DNA from: Roridomyces roridus
Lineage: Eukaryota > Basidiomycota > Agaricomycetes > Agaricales > Mycenaceae
DNA length: 64,000 nt
Assembly: GCA_029378245.1 (NCBI GenBank)
Contig: JARKIF010000016.1
Span: 310,001-374,000 of the forward strand
Direction of reading: 5' to 3'
Under the pieces are notes generated by a model, which was not told where the DNA came from, searched no databases, and saw only the letters and a program-made list of their open reading frames with translations. Positions 46,250-54,928 of this stretch are shown here, in pieces (the first letter of the stretch is position 1; each line of letters opens with the position of its first letter). The position numbers and the translations under genes are program-made.

Positions 46250-49200
46250 CTAGCTCCCCCGGATTCCCATAAGTCCTAGTAGACGTTCCAGAGCAGGACG
46301 AGGGAGGGGTTTTGTGAGCAAGTCAGCTAACTGCTCCTGGGTTGGCACATATTCAATGCGAAGAGTGCCTCTGGCCACTTCATCTCGAAGCCAGTAGTGA
46401 GCAAGGTCAAGATGCTTCATTTGACCATGGTGCTCAGGATTTTTGGAGACTTGAATGGCAGACTGGTTGTCCATGTAGATCACAGAACTACCAAACACCT
46501 TGTACCCCAGTTCCCATAGCAAATTGCGCACCCATTTCGTCTCCTTGCCTGCATCCACTCCTGCAATGTACTCTGCTTCAGTGGTGGAGAGCGATACCGT
46601 AGACTGCAGCTTGCTCTTCCAGCACACTGGTGCACCATTCATCATGACAACATATCCACCTGTGCTTTTCCCAGTGTCTTTGCAGCCACCATGATCAGCA
46701 TCAGTGTAGGTAATAAAGGAAGTGCCAGATGGTGATTTGGTGTAGGTGAGTTTGTAGTCCAGAGTACCTTTGATGTAACGGAAGAGATGCTTCACAGCCT
46801 TCCAGTGGGCTTCACCGGGATTGCTATTGAAGCGGGAGAGGATGCCGACAGCAGTGGAGATGTCAATGCGCGTTTGGGTAGCCAGATAGAGAAGAGATCC
46901 AACTGCAGAGAGATAGACAGATTTGTACTGCTTGGATTCTTCTTCAGTCTTGGCTCCCATTTCCTTGGTCAGGACAAGTCCAGGAAGCATTGGAGTGCTC
47001 ACTGGCTTGCAATCCGACATGTTGAACTGCTCAAGCATGTTCACAGCATATTGGCGCTGTGAAAGAGAGACGGTGCCAGCCTCAAAGTCACGCTCAATCT
47101 TGATGCCCAGCAACAACTGTGTGGGACCAAGATCCTTGACCTTGAATGATTGGCCAAGTTGAGCAATGACCCTGTCTATGTCTTTGTTGTCTTTGGCAGC
47201 AATGGTGCCATCATCAACATAGATAGGAAGGATGATCTGCACTTTGCCATCATAGTAGATATAGCAAGAGCGATCAGACTGGGTGCACCGGAAGCCCATA
47301 GTTAAGAGCTTCGCATTCAGCTTCTTGTTCCATTGGCGGCCAGCTTGTTTCAAGCCATAGATGGACTTGTTGAGTTTGAGAAGCTGGCCCTTCTCTCCTT
47401 GTGGAAACCCTTCGGGCTGAGTCATAAAGACATCCTCCTCCAGGTCTCCATTGAGGTAAGCAGATGAGAAGTCAAAGGAACGAAGCTGAAGATCATGCTG
47501 AGCAGCCAATGCAAGGACAATGCGCAGGGTGGCATGCTTGAAGGTGGGGGAAAAGATCTCGTTGTAGTCAATGCCCTGGCGCTGACCGCGACCATCTGCA
47601 ACAAGTCGAGCTTTGTAACGCTCAATTGAGCCGTCAGACTTGTGCTTGATGACAAAGACCCATTGAGAGCGGATTGGCCTTACGCCAGGAGGTGCATCAA
47701 CAACATCCCAAGTGCAGTTCTCAAGGAGTGAGTTTATCTCTGAGACTGCAGCTTCTTCCCAAAGATGTGCATCAGGTCGCCGCAGTGCGTCATGATAAGA
47801 ACGCGGATTGCCTGACTGGATGGCAGACCTGGCATACTCCACAGAAACCGAGTTGGCTTCTTGCAACACCACATCTGCTGGATTGCCTTCATGAGCAACA
47901 ATGAGAGCACTGCCTGAAGTGAGCAGCAATTCATCATCGCTTTCTGAGTCTGGATGGGGGATAGGCTCAGGCTCAGGCTCATCATCAGAATCAGGGACAG
48001 CAGGAGTTGGCTCCCTAGGCGTTGTTTTCCACCATTCACCAGGCTGCCGATGTTCAGTAGTTTGGCCATGGAAGCGGCGACGTGCAGCAATTCCAACTGG
48101 TGAAGGCGGGTTTAGAGCTGGATCTGGTGATTGGGAGCGGCTAGGGGGCAGCTCGACTTGAGCTGGTGCTGGTGGAGGAGTGTGAGGAGGGGAAGGAGGA
48201 GGGGAAGGATTTTTAGCGTCAGGGGGTGCTCGATGCACATTGAAACCGTCATCATCGTCATCATCACTATCATTTCCATCTCCCCCGGCATTGTGCACAC
48301 CCTTGGGCTTGGTGGCAGGCAAAGGTAGGTTTTGGATGGAGGAGGAAGGAGGTTTTTTAGGGCAACGCCGCAGAGCTTGTGGGTTATTCCCAGGGAAGTA
48401 GCGCTCGTCAAAGACAGCATGTTCTGCAATGACAATCTTCCGAGTGACAGGGTTATAGAATTTCCAACCCTTGTATTCTGTTGGATACCCAACAAAGATG
48501 CATTTCTGGAAGTGTATTCCAGAGGTGTCGCGTTTGTCCTTCTGCACAGGCACATAGGCAAGGCAGCCAAAGACCCGAAGATGTGTCACATCCGGCTTCT
48601 CCTTGTGCCAAAGCTCATAGGGAGTGGTGTCATCCGGAATGTGAGACGTAGGATGCATGTTGGCCACATGAATGTAGGACTCAACAGCAAGTGCCTTGAA
48701 AGAAGGCGGAAGATTTGCTTCATGCAACATAGCAGTTACATGTTCATCAACGGTGCGATTGCCCCGTTCAGCCATCCCGTTCTGTTGCGGTCTATTCCTC
48801 GTTGAATGACGACGCACAATGCCCTCTGCAGCCAGAAAGTCTGCAAATTCAGTGGACATGTACTCTCCACCTTCATCATCCTGGAACGCCTTGATTTTGC
48901 GATTAAAGTGATTCTCAGCTTGCGCCTTGAACACCTTGAACGCTTTCAATGCTCCACTCTTGCGCTTCATGTGCATAGTTGCTTTGAAGCCTGTGTGATC
49001 ATCTATGAAGATAATACGATGCTTCCAGCCCTCACGGGTGAAAACCTTGTATTGCTTCAGATCAGAGTGTATGAGATCAAGAGGCGCCTTGGAACGATGT
49101 CCAGTAGAGGGAAATGGAGCCGCGTTGAGCTTTCCTGCAATGCAGGGCTCACAGATTGGATCTGGTTTCTGGTTTGAGGTCAACTTCGCACCAGTCACCA

Positions 49201-49903
49201 GCTCCTTGCTCAAGATCTTCTGGGTGTCAGCATGATGCCCAAGCCGCCGATGCAGCAGTTCCAGATCAAGAGGCAAGGTGCCAACTGCAGACATAGCTGC
49301 ATAAGTCGGCTGTTCAATCTCTCGGACATATGCCTCGTTCCTCTCATCAATGTCTGCCTCAAATAACAGCTGTCCTTCCCTTTTGAAGGAGATCAGAGAC
49401 CCCTCCATGAGAATAGAGTAGCCATGAACTTTGGACAGGTAGGTCTCAGAGATGAGATTATGGGACAACATTGGAACATAGAGGACATTTGTGAGGATTA
49501 TAGACCGGCTGTGGTGTCCATGTACAAGTGGCTCAAGCCGGATCTCTCCAATCAGCTCGGAGTATACAGCAACTCCATTGGCCACAAGAATGGCAACTCT
49601 GTGCGGACGCGCATTGAGCAAGTGTTCACGCATGTGGGTCATGTGTGAAGTAGCTCCAGAGTCTGGTTTCCATTGTGTGGACTGTAAAGCTGAATTGTAG
49701 AGAATGCTTGCACTAGATGCCAAATGAAACAGCTCTTCACTAGGGGTTTCTTCCCTGTCCTGAAGCAGCTCCAAAAGCTGAGAGCAGTTGAACAGGGTGT
49801 GACTGGGATTACCACAACCAATGCACAAGGCAGGAAGGGCAGGAGGGTTGACAGGAACGCGATATGGCATCGAAATGATAATGATGATGTGGTGGCAGAT
49901 CAA
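46250..49903 (-). CDS. Copia element B Pol polyprotein (nearly complete)
   Basis: A single open frame of 1217 codons; the first ATG-type start with family similarity may be 49870. Domains in order: CCHC knuckle CIGCGNPSHTLFNC, protease DSGATSHM, integrase HH..CEPCIAGK then HSDLKQY, QDDEGGEYMS and PQQNGMAERGN (D,D,E triad), and a variable acidic/proline linker. The reverse transcriptase has SQWVFVIKHKSDGSIERYKA, FDFSSAYLNGDLEEDVFM and IYVDDGTIAAK (YVDD active site). The RNase H has YTDADHGGCKDTGKSTGGY, STTEAEYIAG and MDNQSAIQVSKNPEHHGQMK. It ends LLGLMGIRGS at 46250. No stops or frameshifts, so it is recent. Confidence 0.93.
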   Translation of the reverse strand: MICHHIIIIISMPYRVPVNPPALPALCIGCGNPSHTLFNCSQLLELLQDREETPSEELFHLASSASILYNSALQSTQWKPDSGATSHMTHMREHLLNARPHRVAILVANGVAVYSELIGEIRLEPLVHGHHSRSIILTNVLYVPMLSHNLISETYLSKVHGYSILMEGSLISFKREGQLLFEADIDERNEAYVREIEQPTYAAMSAVGTLPLDLELLHRRLGHHADTQKILSKELVTGAKLTSNQKPDPICEPCIAGKLNAAPFPSTGHRSKAPLDLIHSDLKQYKVFTREGWKHRIIFIDDHTGFKATMHMKRKSGALKAFKVFKAQAENHFNRKIKAFQDDEGGEYMSTEFADFLAAEGIVRRHSTRNRPQQNGMAERGNRTVDEHVTAMLHEANLPPSFKALAVESYIHVANMHPTSHIPDDTTPYELWHKEKPDVTHLRVFGCLAYVPVQKDKRDTSGIHFQKCIFVGYPTEYKGWKFYNPVTRKIVIAEHAVFDERYFPGNNPQALRRCPKKPPSSSIQNLPLPATKPKGVHNAGGDGNDSDDDDDDGFNVHRAPPDAKNPSPPPSPPHTPPPAPAQVELPPSRSQSPDPALNPPSPVGIAARRRFHGQTTEHRQPGEWWKTTPREPTPAVPDSDDEPEPEPIPHPDSESDDELLLTSGSALIVAHEGNPADVVLQEANSVSVEYARSAIQSGNPRSYHDALRRPDAHLWEEAAVSEINSLLENCTWDVVDAPPGVRPIRSQWVFVIKHKSDGSIERYKARLVADGRGQRQGIDYNEIFSPTFKHATLRIVLALAAQHDLQLRSFDFSSAYLNGDLEEDVFMTQPEGFPQGEKGQLLKLNKSIYGLKQAGRQWNKKLNAKLLTMGFRCTQSDRSCYIYYDGKVQIILPIYVDDGTIAAKDNKDIDRVIAQLGQSFKVKDLGPTQLLLGIKIERDFEAGTVSLSQRQYAVNMLEQFNMSDCKPVSTPMLPGLVLTKEMGAKTEEESKQYKSVYLSAVGSLLYLATQTRIDISTAVGILSRFNSNPGEAHWKAVKHLFRYIKGTLDYKLTYTKSPSGTSFITYTDADHGGCKDTGKSTGGYVVMMNGAPVCWKSKLQSTVSLSTTEAEYIAGVDAGKETKWVRNLLWELGYKVFGSSVIYMDNQSAIQVSKNPEHHGQMKHLDLAHYWLRDEVARGTLRIEYVPTQEQLADLLTKPLPRPALERLLGLMGIRGS

Positions 49904-50486
49904 ATGATCGCAGGGATTCAGAACGAAGCAGAGATGCTTATGTCTGATAGATGGATGCTAGAACCAGTGCAGAGCAGCTGGCGCCCTCAGGAACGCGTGT
50001 GTGAAAGGATGTGACTAAAACTAGCTCTACTGAGCAACCAGTTGTCGAGCACTCGGGCCCTAACCCCAGAAGCACCGGATTGACTACCGTTTGTTTCCTG
50101 GTGGACTAAAGACTACCTCCCAAAGAGGGTTTGTCCCAACAGTTGAAGCTCCTATCTACAAGGCTCACACACGACGTTCTAAGGGTAGCAGAGCGCGGGA
50201 AAATGCGCAAAAATGCGATGGGATGGTTATCTCAGAGCAATGACTTAGTTCAGGCCGGGGCCCATAACCTGTTGAAGCAGGCAGCACAGATGAACTGAGG
50301 TCAACAGTGAGAAACTCTGTATTGGTGACTATGAAACTACATGCCTGAGGTCAACAGTGAGAAACTGGGGACCTAGGCTACATGACAGCTGACTATATAC
50401 TTGTCAGAACAAAAGGAAGTCCTAATTGGTAAATACAATAGGAAAGAAGTGTTGAAGGTCCTTCTGGGAGTTCCCTTCACACTATC

Positions 50487-50562
50487 GGCAGAATAGCTCA
50501 GTTGGTTAAAGAGCATCTCAAATATACTGAGAAGGTCGCAGGTTCGAATCCTGCTTCAGCCA
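50487..50562 (+). ncRNA. tRNA-like sequence in the 5' LTR of H1
   Basis: A 76-nt cloverleaf: acceptor GGCAGAA/TTCAGCC (one A-A mismatch at pair 4-69), D-arm GCTC..GAGC, anticodon stem TCTCA/TGAGA, loop AATATAC, T-arm GCAGG/CCTGC around TTCGAAT. The A box TAGCTCAGTTGG and B box GGTTCGAATCC are near consensus, and TTTT follows at once (50563-50566). The nominal anticodon is TAT but position 33 is A, not U, so decoding is doubtful. Confidence 0.8.
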
Positions 50563-50729
50563 TTTTCCAACATGGTAGCAGCAACTACCAGATATAAGAC
50601 GAGTAACGACCGCATTCTGGCCAGTGCCTAGGAAAATGGTGCCCCCCTTTGTGAGATCCCAAAGAGCCAATAGTGTTCGGGTTCCGGGGGAGTGTTGAAG
50701 GTCCTTCTGGGAGTTCCCTTCACACTATC

Positions 50730-50805
50730 GGCAGAATAGCTCAGTTGGTTAAAGAGCATCTCGAATATACTGAGAAGGTCGCAGGTTCGAATCCTGCTTC
50801 AGCCA
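50730..50805 (+). ncRNA. tRNA-like sequence in the 3' LTR of H1
   Basis: Same as the 5' copy except G at the last base of the 5' anticodon strand (TCTCG), giving a G-U closing pair. A box, B box and TTTT terminator retained. Confidence 0.8.
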
Positions 50806-50938
50806 TTTTCCAACAAGAAGCATATCATGGGAGAATTCCCATGTCAGATGAATATCAGAAACACGGTCACATGACCAGAACACGAGAATGCCATCAGTCC
50901 ATCAATCAATATCATCAGTTGATCAACAACTTCCAACA

Positions 50939-53900
50939 AGAAGATCCTGCGCAAGAACCTGATTTCTGGTGTTGAGATCACTTCAATGTTGGAAAATGGC
51001 TGAAGCAGGATTCGAACCTGCGACCTTCTCAGTATATTCGAGATGCTCTTTAACCAACTGAGCTATTCTGCCGATAGTGTGAAGGGAACTCCCAGAAGAA
51101 CCTTCAACACTCCCCCGAACCCGAACACTATTGGCTCTTTGGGATCTCACAAAGGGGGGCACCATTTTCCTAGGCACTGGCCAGAATGCGGTCGTTACTC
51201 GTCTTACATCTGGTAGTTGCTGCTACCATGTTGGAAAATGGCTGAAGCAGGATTCGAACCTGCGACCTTCTCAGTATATTCGAGATGCTCTTTAACCAAC
51301 TGAGCTATTCTGCCGATAGTGTGAAGGGAACTCCCAGAAGAACCTTCAACATTCAACCCGGAAGCCAGATCCAATCTGTGAGCCATGCCTTGCTGGCAAG
51401 CTGAATGCGGCTCCATTCCCTTCTACTGGACATCGTGCTGAAGCGCCCCTTGATCTCATACACTCTGATCTGAAGGAGTACAAGGTTTTCACCCGAGAGG
51501 GCTGGAAGCATCGTATTATCTTCATAGATGATCACACCCGCTTCAAAGCTACCATGCACATGAAGCGCAAGAGTGGAGCACTAAACGCGTTCAAAGTATT
51601 CAAGGCACGAGCTGAGAATCACTTCAATCGCAAAATCAAGGCATTTCAGGATGATGAAGGTGGACAGTACATGTCCACTGACTTTGCAGACTTTTTGGCT
51701 GCAGAGGGCATTGTGCGTCGTCATTCAACGAGGAATAGGCCGCAGCAGAATGGCACTTCAGAGCGTGGAAATCGCACAGTTGATGAGCATGTAACTGCCA
51801 TGTTATATGAAGCCAATCTCCCGCCTTCATTCAAGGCACTTGCTGTTAATGCTTACATTCATGTGGGCAACATGCACCCAACGGCTGGCATTCTGGATGA
51901 CACTACTCCATATGAGTTGTGGCACAAGGAGAAACCGGATGCTTCTCATCTCCGTGTTTGGGGCTGCCTGGCCTATGTGCCTGTGCAGAAAGACAAACGA
52001 AGCACTGATGGATTCCACTTCCAAAAATGTGTCTTTGTGGGTTATCCCAATGAGTACAAGGGATGGCAATTCTACAATCCTGTGACTCGAAAGATAGTCA
52101 TTGCGGAGCATGCCATCGTTGATGAGCGTTACTTCCCAGGAAATAGCCCTGAGGCAATGAAGGCTTGTCCCAAAACACCTCCATCCTCATTATTTCAGTC
52201 TCTGCCTTCGACTCCGGCTAAGCCACCGGTGGTGCGCCATGCCGGGGGAGAAGAGGATGACGAGTCAACTGTGCATCGAGCACCCCCTGAGGCTGAAAAT
52301 CCAAAGCCTCCTTCCCCTCCTCACACTCCTCCACCGGCACCAGCTCAAGTCAAGCTGCCACCTAGCCGCTCCCAGTCACCAGATCCAGCTCCAAACCCCC
52401 CTTCACCAGTTGGAATTGCTGCACGCCGCCGCTTCCATGGCCAAACTACCGAACATCGGCAGCCTGGTGAATGGTGGAAAACAACGCCTAGGGAGCCAGC
52501 TCCTGCTGTCCCTGATTCTGATGATGAGCCTGAGCCTGAGCCTATCCCCCATCCAGACTCAGAAAGCGAGGATGAGTTGCTGCTCACTTCAGGTAGCACT
52601 CTGATCGTTGCTCATGAAGGCAATCCAGCAGATGTGGTGTTGCAAGAAGCCAATTCGGTTTCTGTGGAGTATGCCAGGTCAGCCATCCAGTCAGGCAATC
52701 CACGCTCTTATCACGACGCATTGCGGCGACCTGATGCACATCTTTGGGAAGAAGCTGCAGTCTCAGAGATAAACTCACTCCTTGAGAACTGCACTTGGGA
52801 TGTTGTTGATGCACCTCCTGGCGTAAGGCCAATCCGCTCTCAATGGGTCTTTGTCATCAAGCACAAGTCTGACGGCTCAATTGAGCGTTACAAAGCTCGA
52901 CTTGTTGCAGATGGTCGCGGTCAGCGCCAGGGCATTGACTACAACGAGATCTTTTCCCCCACCTTCAAGCATGCCACCCTGCGCATTGTCCTTGCATTGG
53001 CTGCTCAGCATGATCTTCAGCTTCGTTCCTTTGACTTCTCATCTGCTTACCTCAATGGAGACCTGGAGGAGGATGTCTTTATGACTCAGCCCGAAGGGTT
53101 TCCACAAGGAGAGAAGGGCCAGCTTCTCAAACTCAACAAGTCCATCTATGGCTTGAAACAAGCTGGCCGCCAATGGAACAAGAAGCTGAATGCGAAGCTC
53201 TTAACTATGGGCTTCCGGTGCACCCAGTCTGATCGCTCTTGCTATATCTACTATGATGGCAAAGTGCAGATCATCCTTCCTATCTATGTTGATGATGGCA
53301 CCATTGCTGCCAAAGACAACAAAGACATAGACAGGGTCATTGCTCAACTTGGCCAATCATTCAAGGTCAAGGATCTTGGTCCCACACAGTTGTTGCTGGG
53401 CATCAAGATTGAGCGTGACTTTGAGGCTGGCACCGTCTCTCTTTCACAGCGCCAATATGCTGTGAACATGCTTGAGCAGTTCAACATGTCGGATTGCAAG
53501 CCAGTGAGCACTCCAATGCTTCCTGGACTTGTCCTGACCAAGGAAATGGGAGCCAAGACTGAAGAAGAATCCAAGCAGTACAAATCTGTCTATCTCTCTG
53601 CAGTTGGATCTCTTCTCTATCTGGCTACCCAAACGCGCATTGACATCTCCACTGCTGTCGGCATCCTCTCCCGCTTCAATAGCAATCCCGGTGAAGCCCA
53701 CTGGAAGGCTGTGAAGCATCTCTTCCGTTACATCAAAGGTACTCTGGACTACAAACTCACCTACACCAAATCACCATCTGGCACTTCCTTTATTACCTAC
53801 ACTGATGCTGATCATGGTGGCTGCAAAGACACTGGGAAAAGCACAGGTGGATATGTTGTCATGATGAATGGTGCACCAGTGTGCTGGAAGAGCAAGCTGC

Positions 53901-54256
53901 AGTCTACAGTCTCACTCTCCACCACTGAAGCAGAGTACATTGCAGGAGTGGATGCAGGCAAGGAGACAAAGTGGGTGCGCAATTTGCTATGGGAGTTGGG
54001 GTACAAGGTGTTTGGCAGTTCTGTGATCTACATGGACAACCAGTCTGCCATTCAAGTCTCCAAAAATCCTGAGCACCATGGTCGGATGAAACATCTTGAC
54101 CTTGCTCACTACTGGCTTCGAGATGAAGTGGCCAGAGGCACTCTTTGTATTGAATATGTGCCAACCCAGGAGCAGTTAGCCGACTTGCTCACCAAACCCC
54201 TCCCTCGTCCTGCTCTGGAACGTCTACTAGGACTTATGGGAATCCGGGGGAGCTAG
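50939..54256 (+). CDS. Copia element A Pol, 3' part (interrupted by H2)
   Basis: Continues the integrase after insertion of B (ILRKNLISGVEIT). It is then cut by H2 at 50987-51351 and resumes with KPDPICEPCLAGKLNAAPFP (zinc-binding CxxC) and LIHSDLKEYKVFTREGW. The catalytic D,D,E residues are seen in HSDLKEY, QDDEGGQYMS and NGTSERGN. The RT YVDD and RNase H motifs follow as in B, ending at 54256. Its long uninterrupted stretch (from about 51360) is open throughout. The 3' two-thirds is almost identical to B while the integrase part is only about four-fifths identical. Confidence 0.9.
50997..51072 (-). ncRNA. tRNA-like sequence in the 3' LTR of H2
   Basis: Minus-strand cloverleaf equal to the H1 3' copy, with TCTCG in the anticodon stem. 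A and B boxes and the TTTT stop (50993-50996 complement) are conserved. Confidence 0.8.
51239..51314 (-). ncRNA. tRNA-like sequence in the 5' LTR of H2
   Basis: Identical to the other H2 copy. GGTTCGAATCC B box and TAGCTCAGTTGG A box on the minus strand. Confidence 0.8.
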
Positions 54257-54282
54257 ATGAGACTGCCCAGGTCCCGGGGGAG

Positions 54283-54580
54283 TGTTGGAAGTTGTTGATC
54301 AACTGATGATATTGATTGATGGACTGATGGCATTCTCGTGTTCTGGTCATGTGACCGTGTTTCTGATACTCATCTGACATGGGAGAATTCCCATGATATG
54401 CTTCTTTCTTATTGTATTTACCAATTAGGACTTCCTTTTGTTGTTACAAGATATATAGGTAGCTGTCATGTAGCCTGGGTCCCCAGTTCTCACTGTTGAC
54501 TCCAGGCAAGTACTTTACTGCACTTCAATATATGAGTTCTCACTGTTGACTCCAGTCCCTATCTGCTACCTGCTTCAACA
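54283..54580 (+). repeat. 3' LTR of Copia element A
   Basis: 298 bp, starting TGTTGGAAG after polypurine CCCGGGGGAG and ending TTCAACA, followed by CTAGG (54581-54585). Confidence 0.93.
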
Positions 54581-54835
54581 CTAGGGTGAGTGAAATGAAG
54601 CACCATGTGTCTCCGAGCTGAGGATGTGTGTCTATATAGGACAGAGATGTTAGAATGAGGGGACACAAACAAGAGCTGTGTACTTACCGTTGTGAGAATC
54701 GGACAAAGTGCAAGGGCATCCTGGCAACGTAGGTGAGTGGAGGATGGGGAACCCCCAGATTACTGACATCGCAGGGACAAGGAAGCAATGAAGTCCCGAC
54801 TGGGGTCAACAAAGGTTGGTGGCTGAACAAGGAAG

Positions 54836-54928
54836 TGTTGGAATAAGAGGGCCAGAGGATGGTCCGCTCAACGAAGTCAACTAAAGGGCGACTAGGAGGA
54901 GTATATGAGAAACCAATGTATTCGGGTT
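54836..54928 (+). repeat. Partial third copy of the TGTTGGAATAAG repeat
   Basis: About 93 bp matching the left arm of the inverted-repeat structure at 41925, with several mostly G-to-A differences. Homology stops abruptly at TTCGGGTT, where the pol fragment D begins. The stretch 54586-54835 before it has no recognised feature. Confidence 0.75.

Larger units (their letters stand above)
50450..50815 (+). mobile_element. H1: 366-bp TRIM with tRNA-like sequence in its LTRs (Helenus-type)
   Basis: Two 123-bp LTRs (50450-50572 and 50693-50815) start TGTTGAAGG and end TTTTCCAACA. They differ at one base (ATCTCAAAT versus ATCTCGAAT). The 120-bp interior begins with a primer-binding-like TGGTAGCAGC and ends with the polypurine CCGGGGGAG. 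A 5-bp target duplication AGAAG flanks it (50445-50449, 50816-50820). No coding capacity. Each LTR contains a full tRNA-like Pol III unit. The structure equals that of terminal-repeat retrotransposons in miniature. From memory, tRNA-bearing TRIMs of fungi have been named Helenus; I cannot verify here that this copy belongs to a described family. Confidence 0.9.
45926..50938 (-). mobile_element. Copia LTR retrotransposon B, inserted in A, gag largely deleted
   Basis: The opposite-strand element has LTRs at 45926-46223 and 50270-50938. The latter is 298 bp once H1 plus its duplicated AGAAG are set aside. Target duplication AGAAG is at 45921-45925 and 50939-50943. The interior has one long pol frame but only about 370 bp between it and the 5' LTR. 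Most of Gag upstream of the zinc knuckle is therefore missing compared with A, and B would need Gag in trans. The primer site next to the 5' LTR (complement of GGGCCCATAACC, 50259-50269) matches that of A. Confidence 0.9.
50270..50938 (-). repeat. 5' LTR of Copia element B, split by insertion H1
   Basis: The outer segment 50270-50449 and inner segment 50816-50938 together form the 298-bp LTR with AGAAG present twice. H1 lies between them. The LTR bases match those of 45926-46223 over the parts compared. Confidence 0.9.
50987..51351 (-). mobile_element. H2: 365-bp tRNA-bearing TRIM, opposite orientation
   Basis: The reverse-oriented sister of H1 has LTRs at 51229-51351 (5' in element sense) and 50987-51109, 123 bp each and identical where compared. 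The interior of 119 bp differs from H1 at about two positions. The target duplication TTCAA is at 50982-50986 and 51352-51356. It sits in the integrase part of element A's pol and, after removal of one TTCAA copy, the frame is continuous. Confidence 0.9.
43995..54580 (+). mobile_element. Copia (Ty1) LTR retrotransposon A, interrupted by elements B and H2
   Basis: Has 298-bp LTRs at both ends, target duplication CTAGG on both sides (43990-43994 and 54581-54585), a gag-pol frame in two parts (44600-45925; 50939-54256) and a polypurine tract CCCGGGGGAG just before the 3' LTR. The domain order protease, integrase, RT, RNase H defines Copia. Directly after the 5' LTR the sequence GGTTATGGGCCC looks like the complement of an initiator tRNA-Met anticodon arm. 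Taking out B with its AGAAG copy and H2 with its TTCAA copy leaves codons in phase across both junctions, so A seems to have been intact before it was hit. Confidence 0.92.

Noticed and set aside
50487..51314. Four functional tRNA-Ile(UAU) genes in a cluster
   Set aside because: Each copy sits at the same place in a 123-bp LTR, with PBS, PPT and target duplications, and position 33 is not U.
52345..52832. Antisense open frames within Copia pol
   Set aside because: Same shadow frames occur in all pol copies (A, B, D) and carry no protein features.
46250..54256. Programmed frameshift between gag and pol in the Copia elements
   Set aside because: A's gag-pol codons are in one phase across both insertion points, and B's Pol frame starts upstream of protease; no shift is needed.
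41925..54928. RIP (repeat-induced point mutation) as the cause of repeat divergence
   Set aside because: Some copies show G-to-A differences, but arms of the inverted repeat also have transversions, and the Copia elements have open frames with no mutation load.
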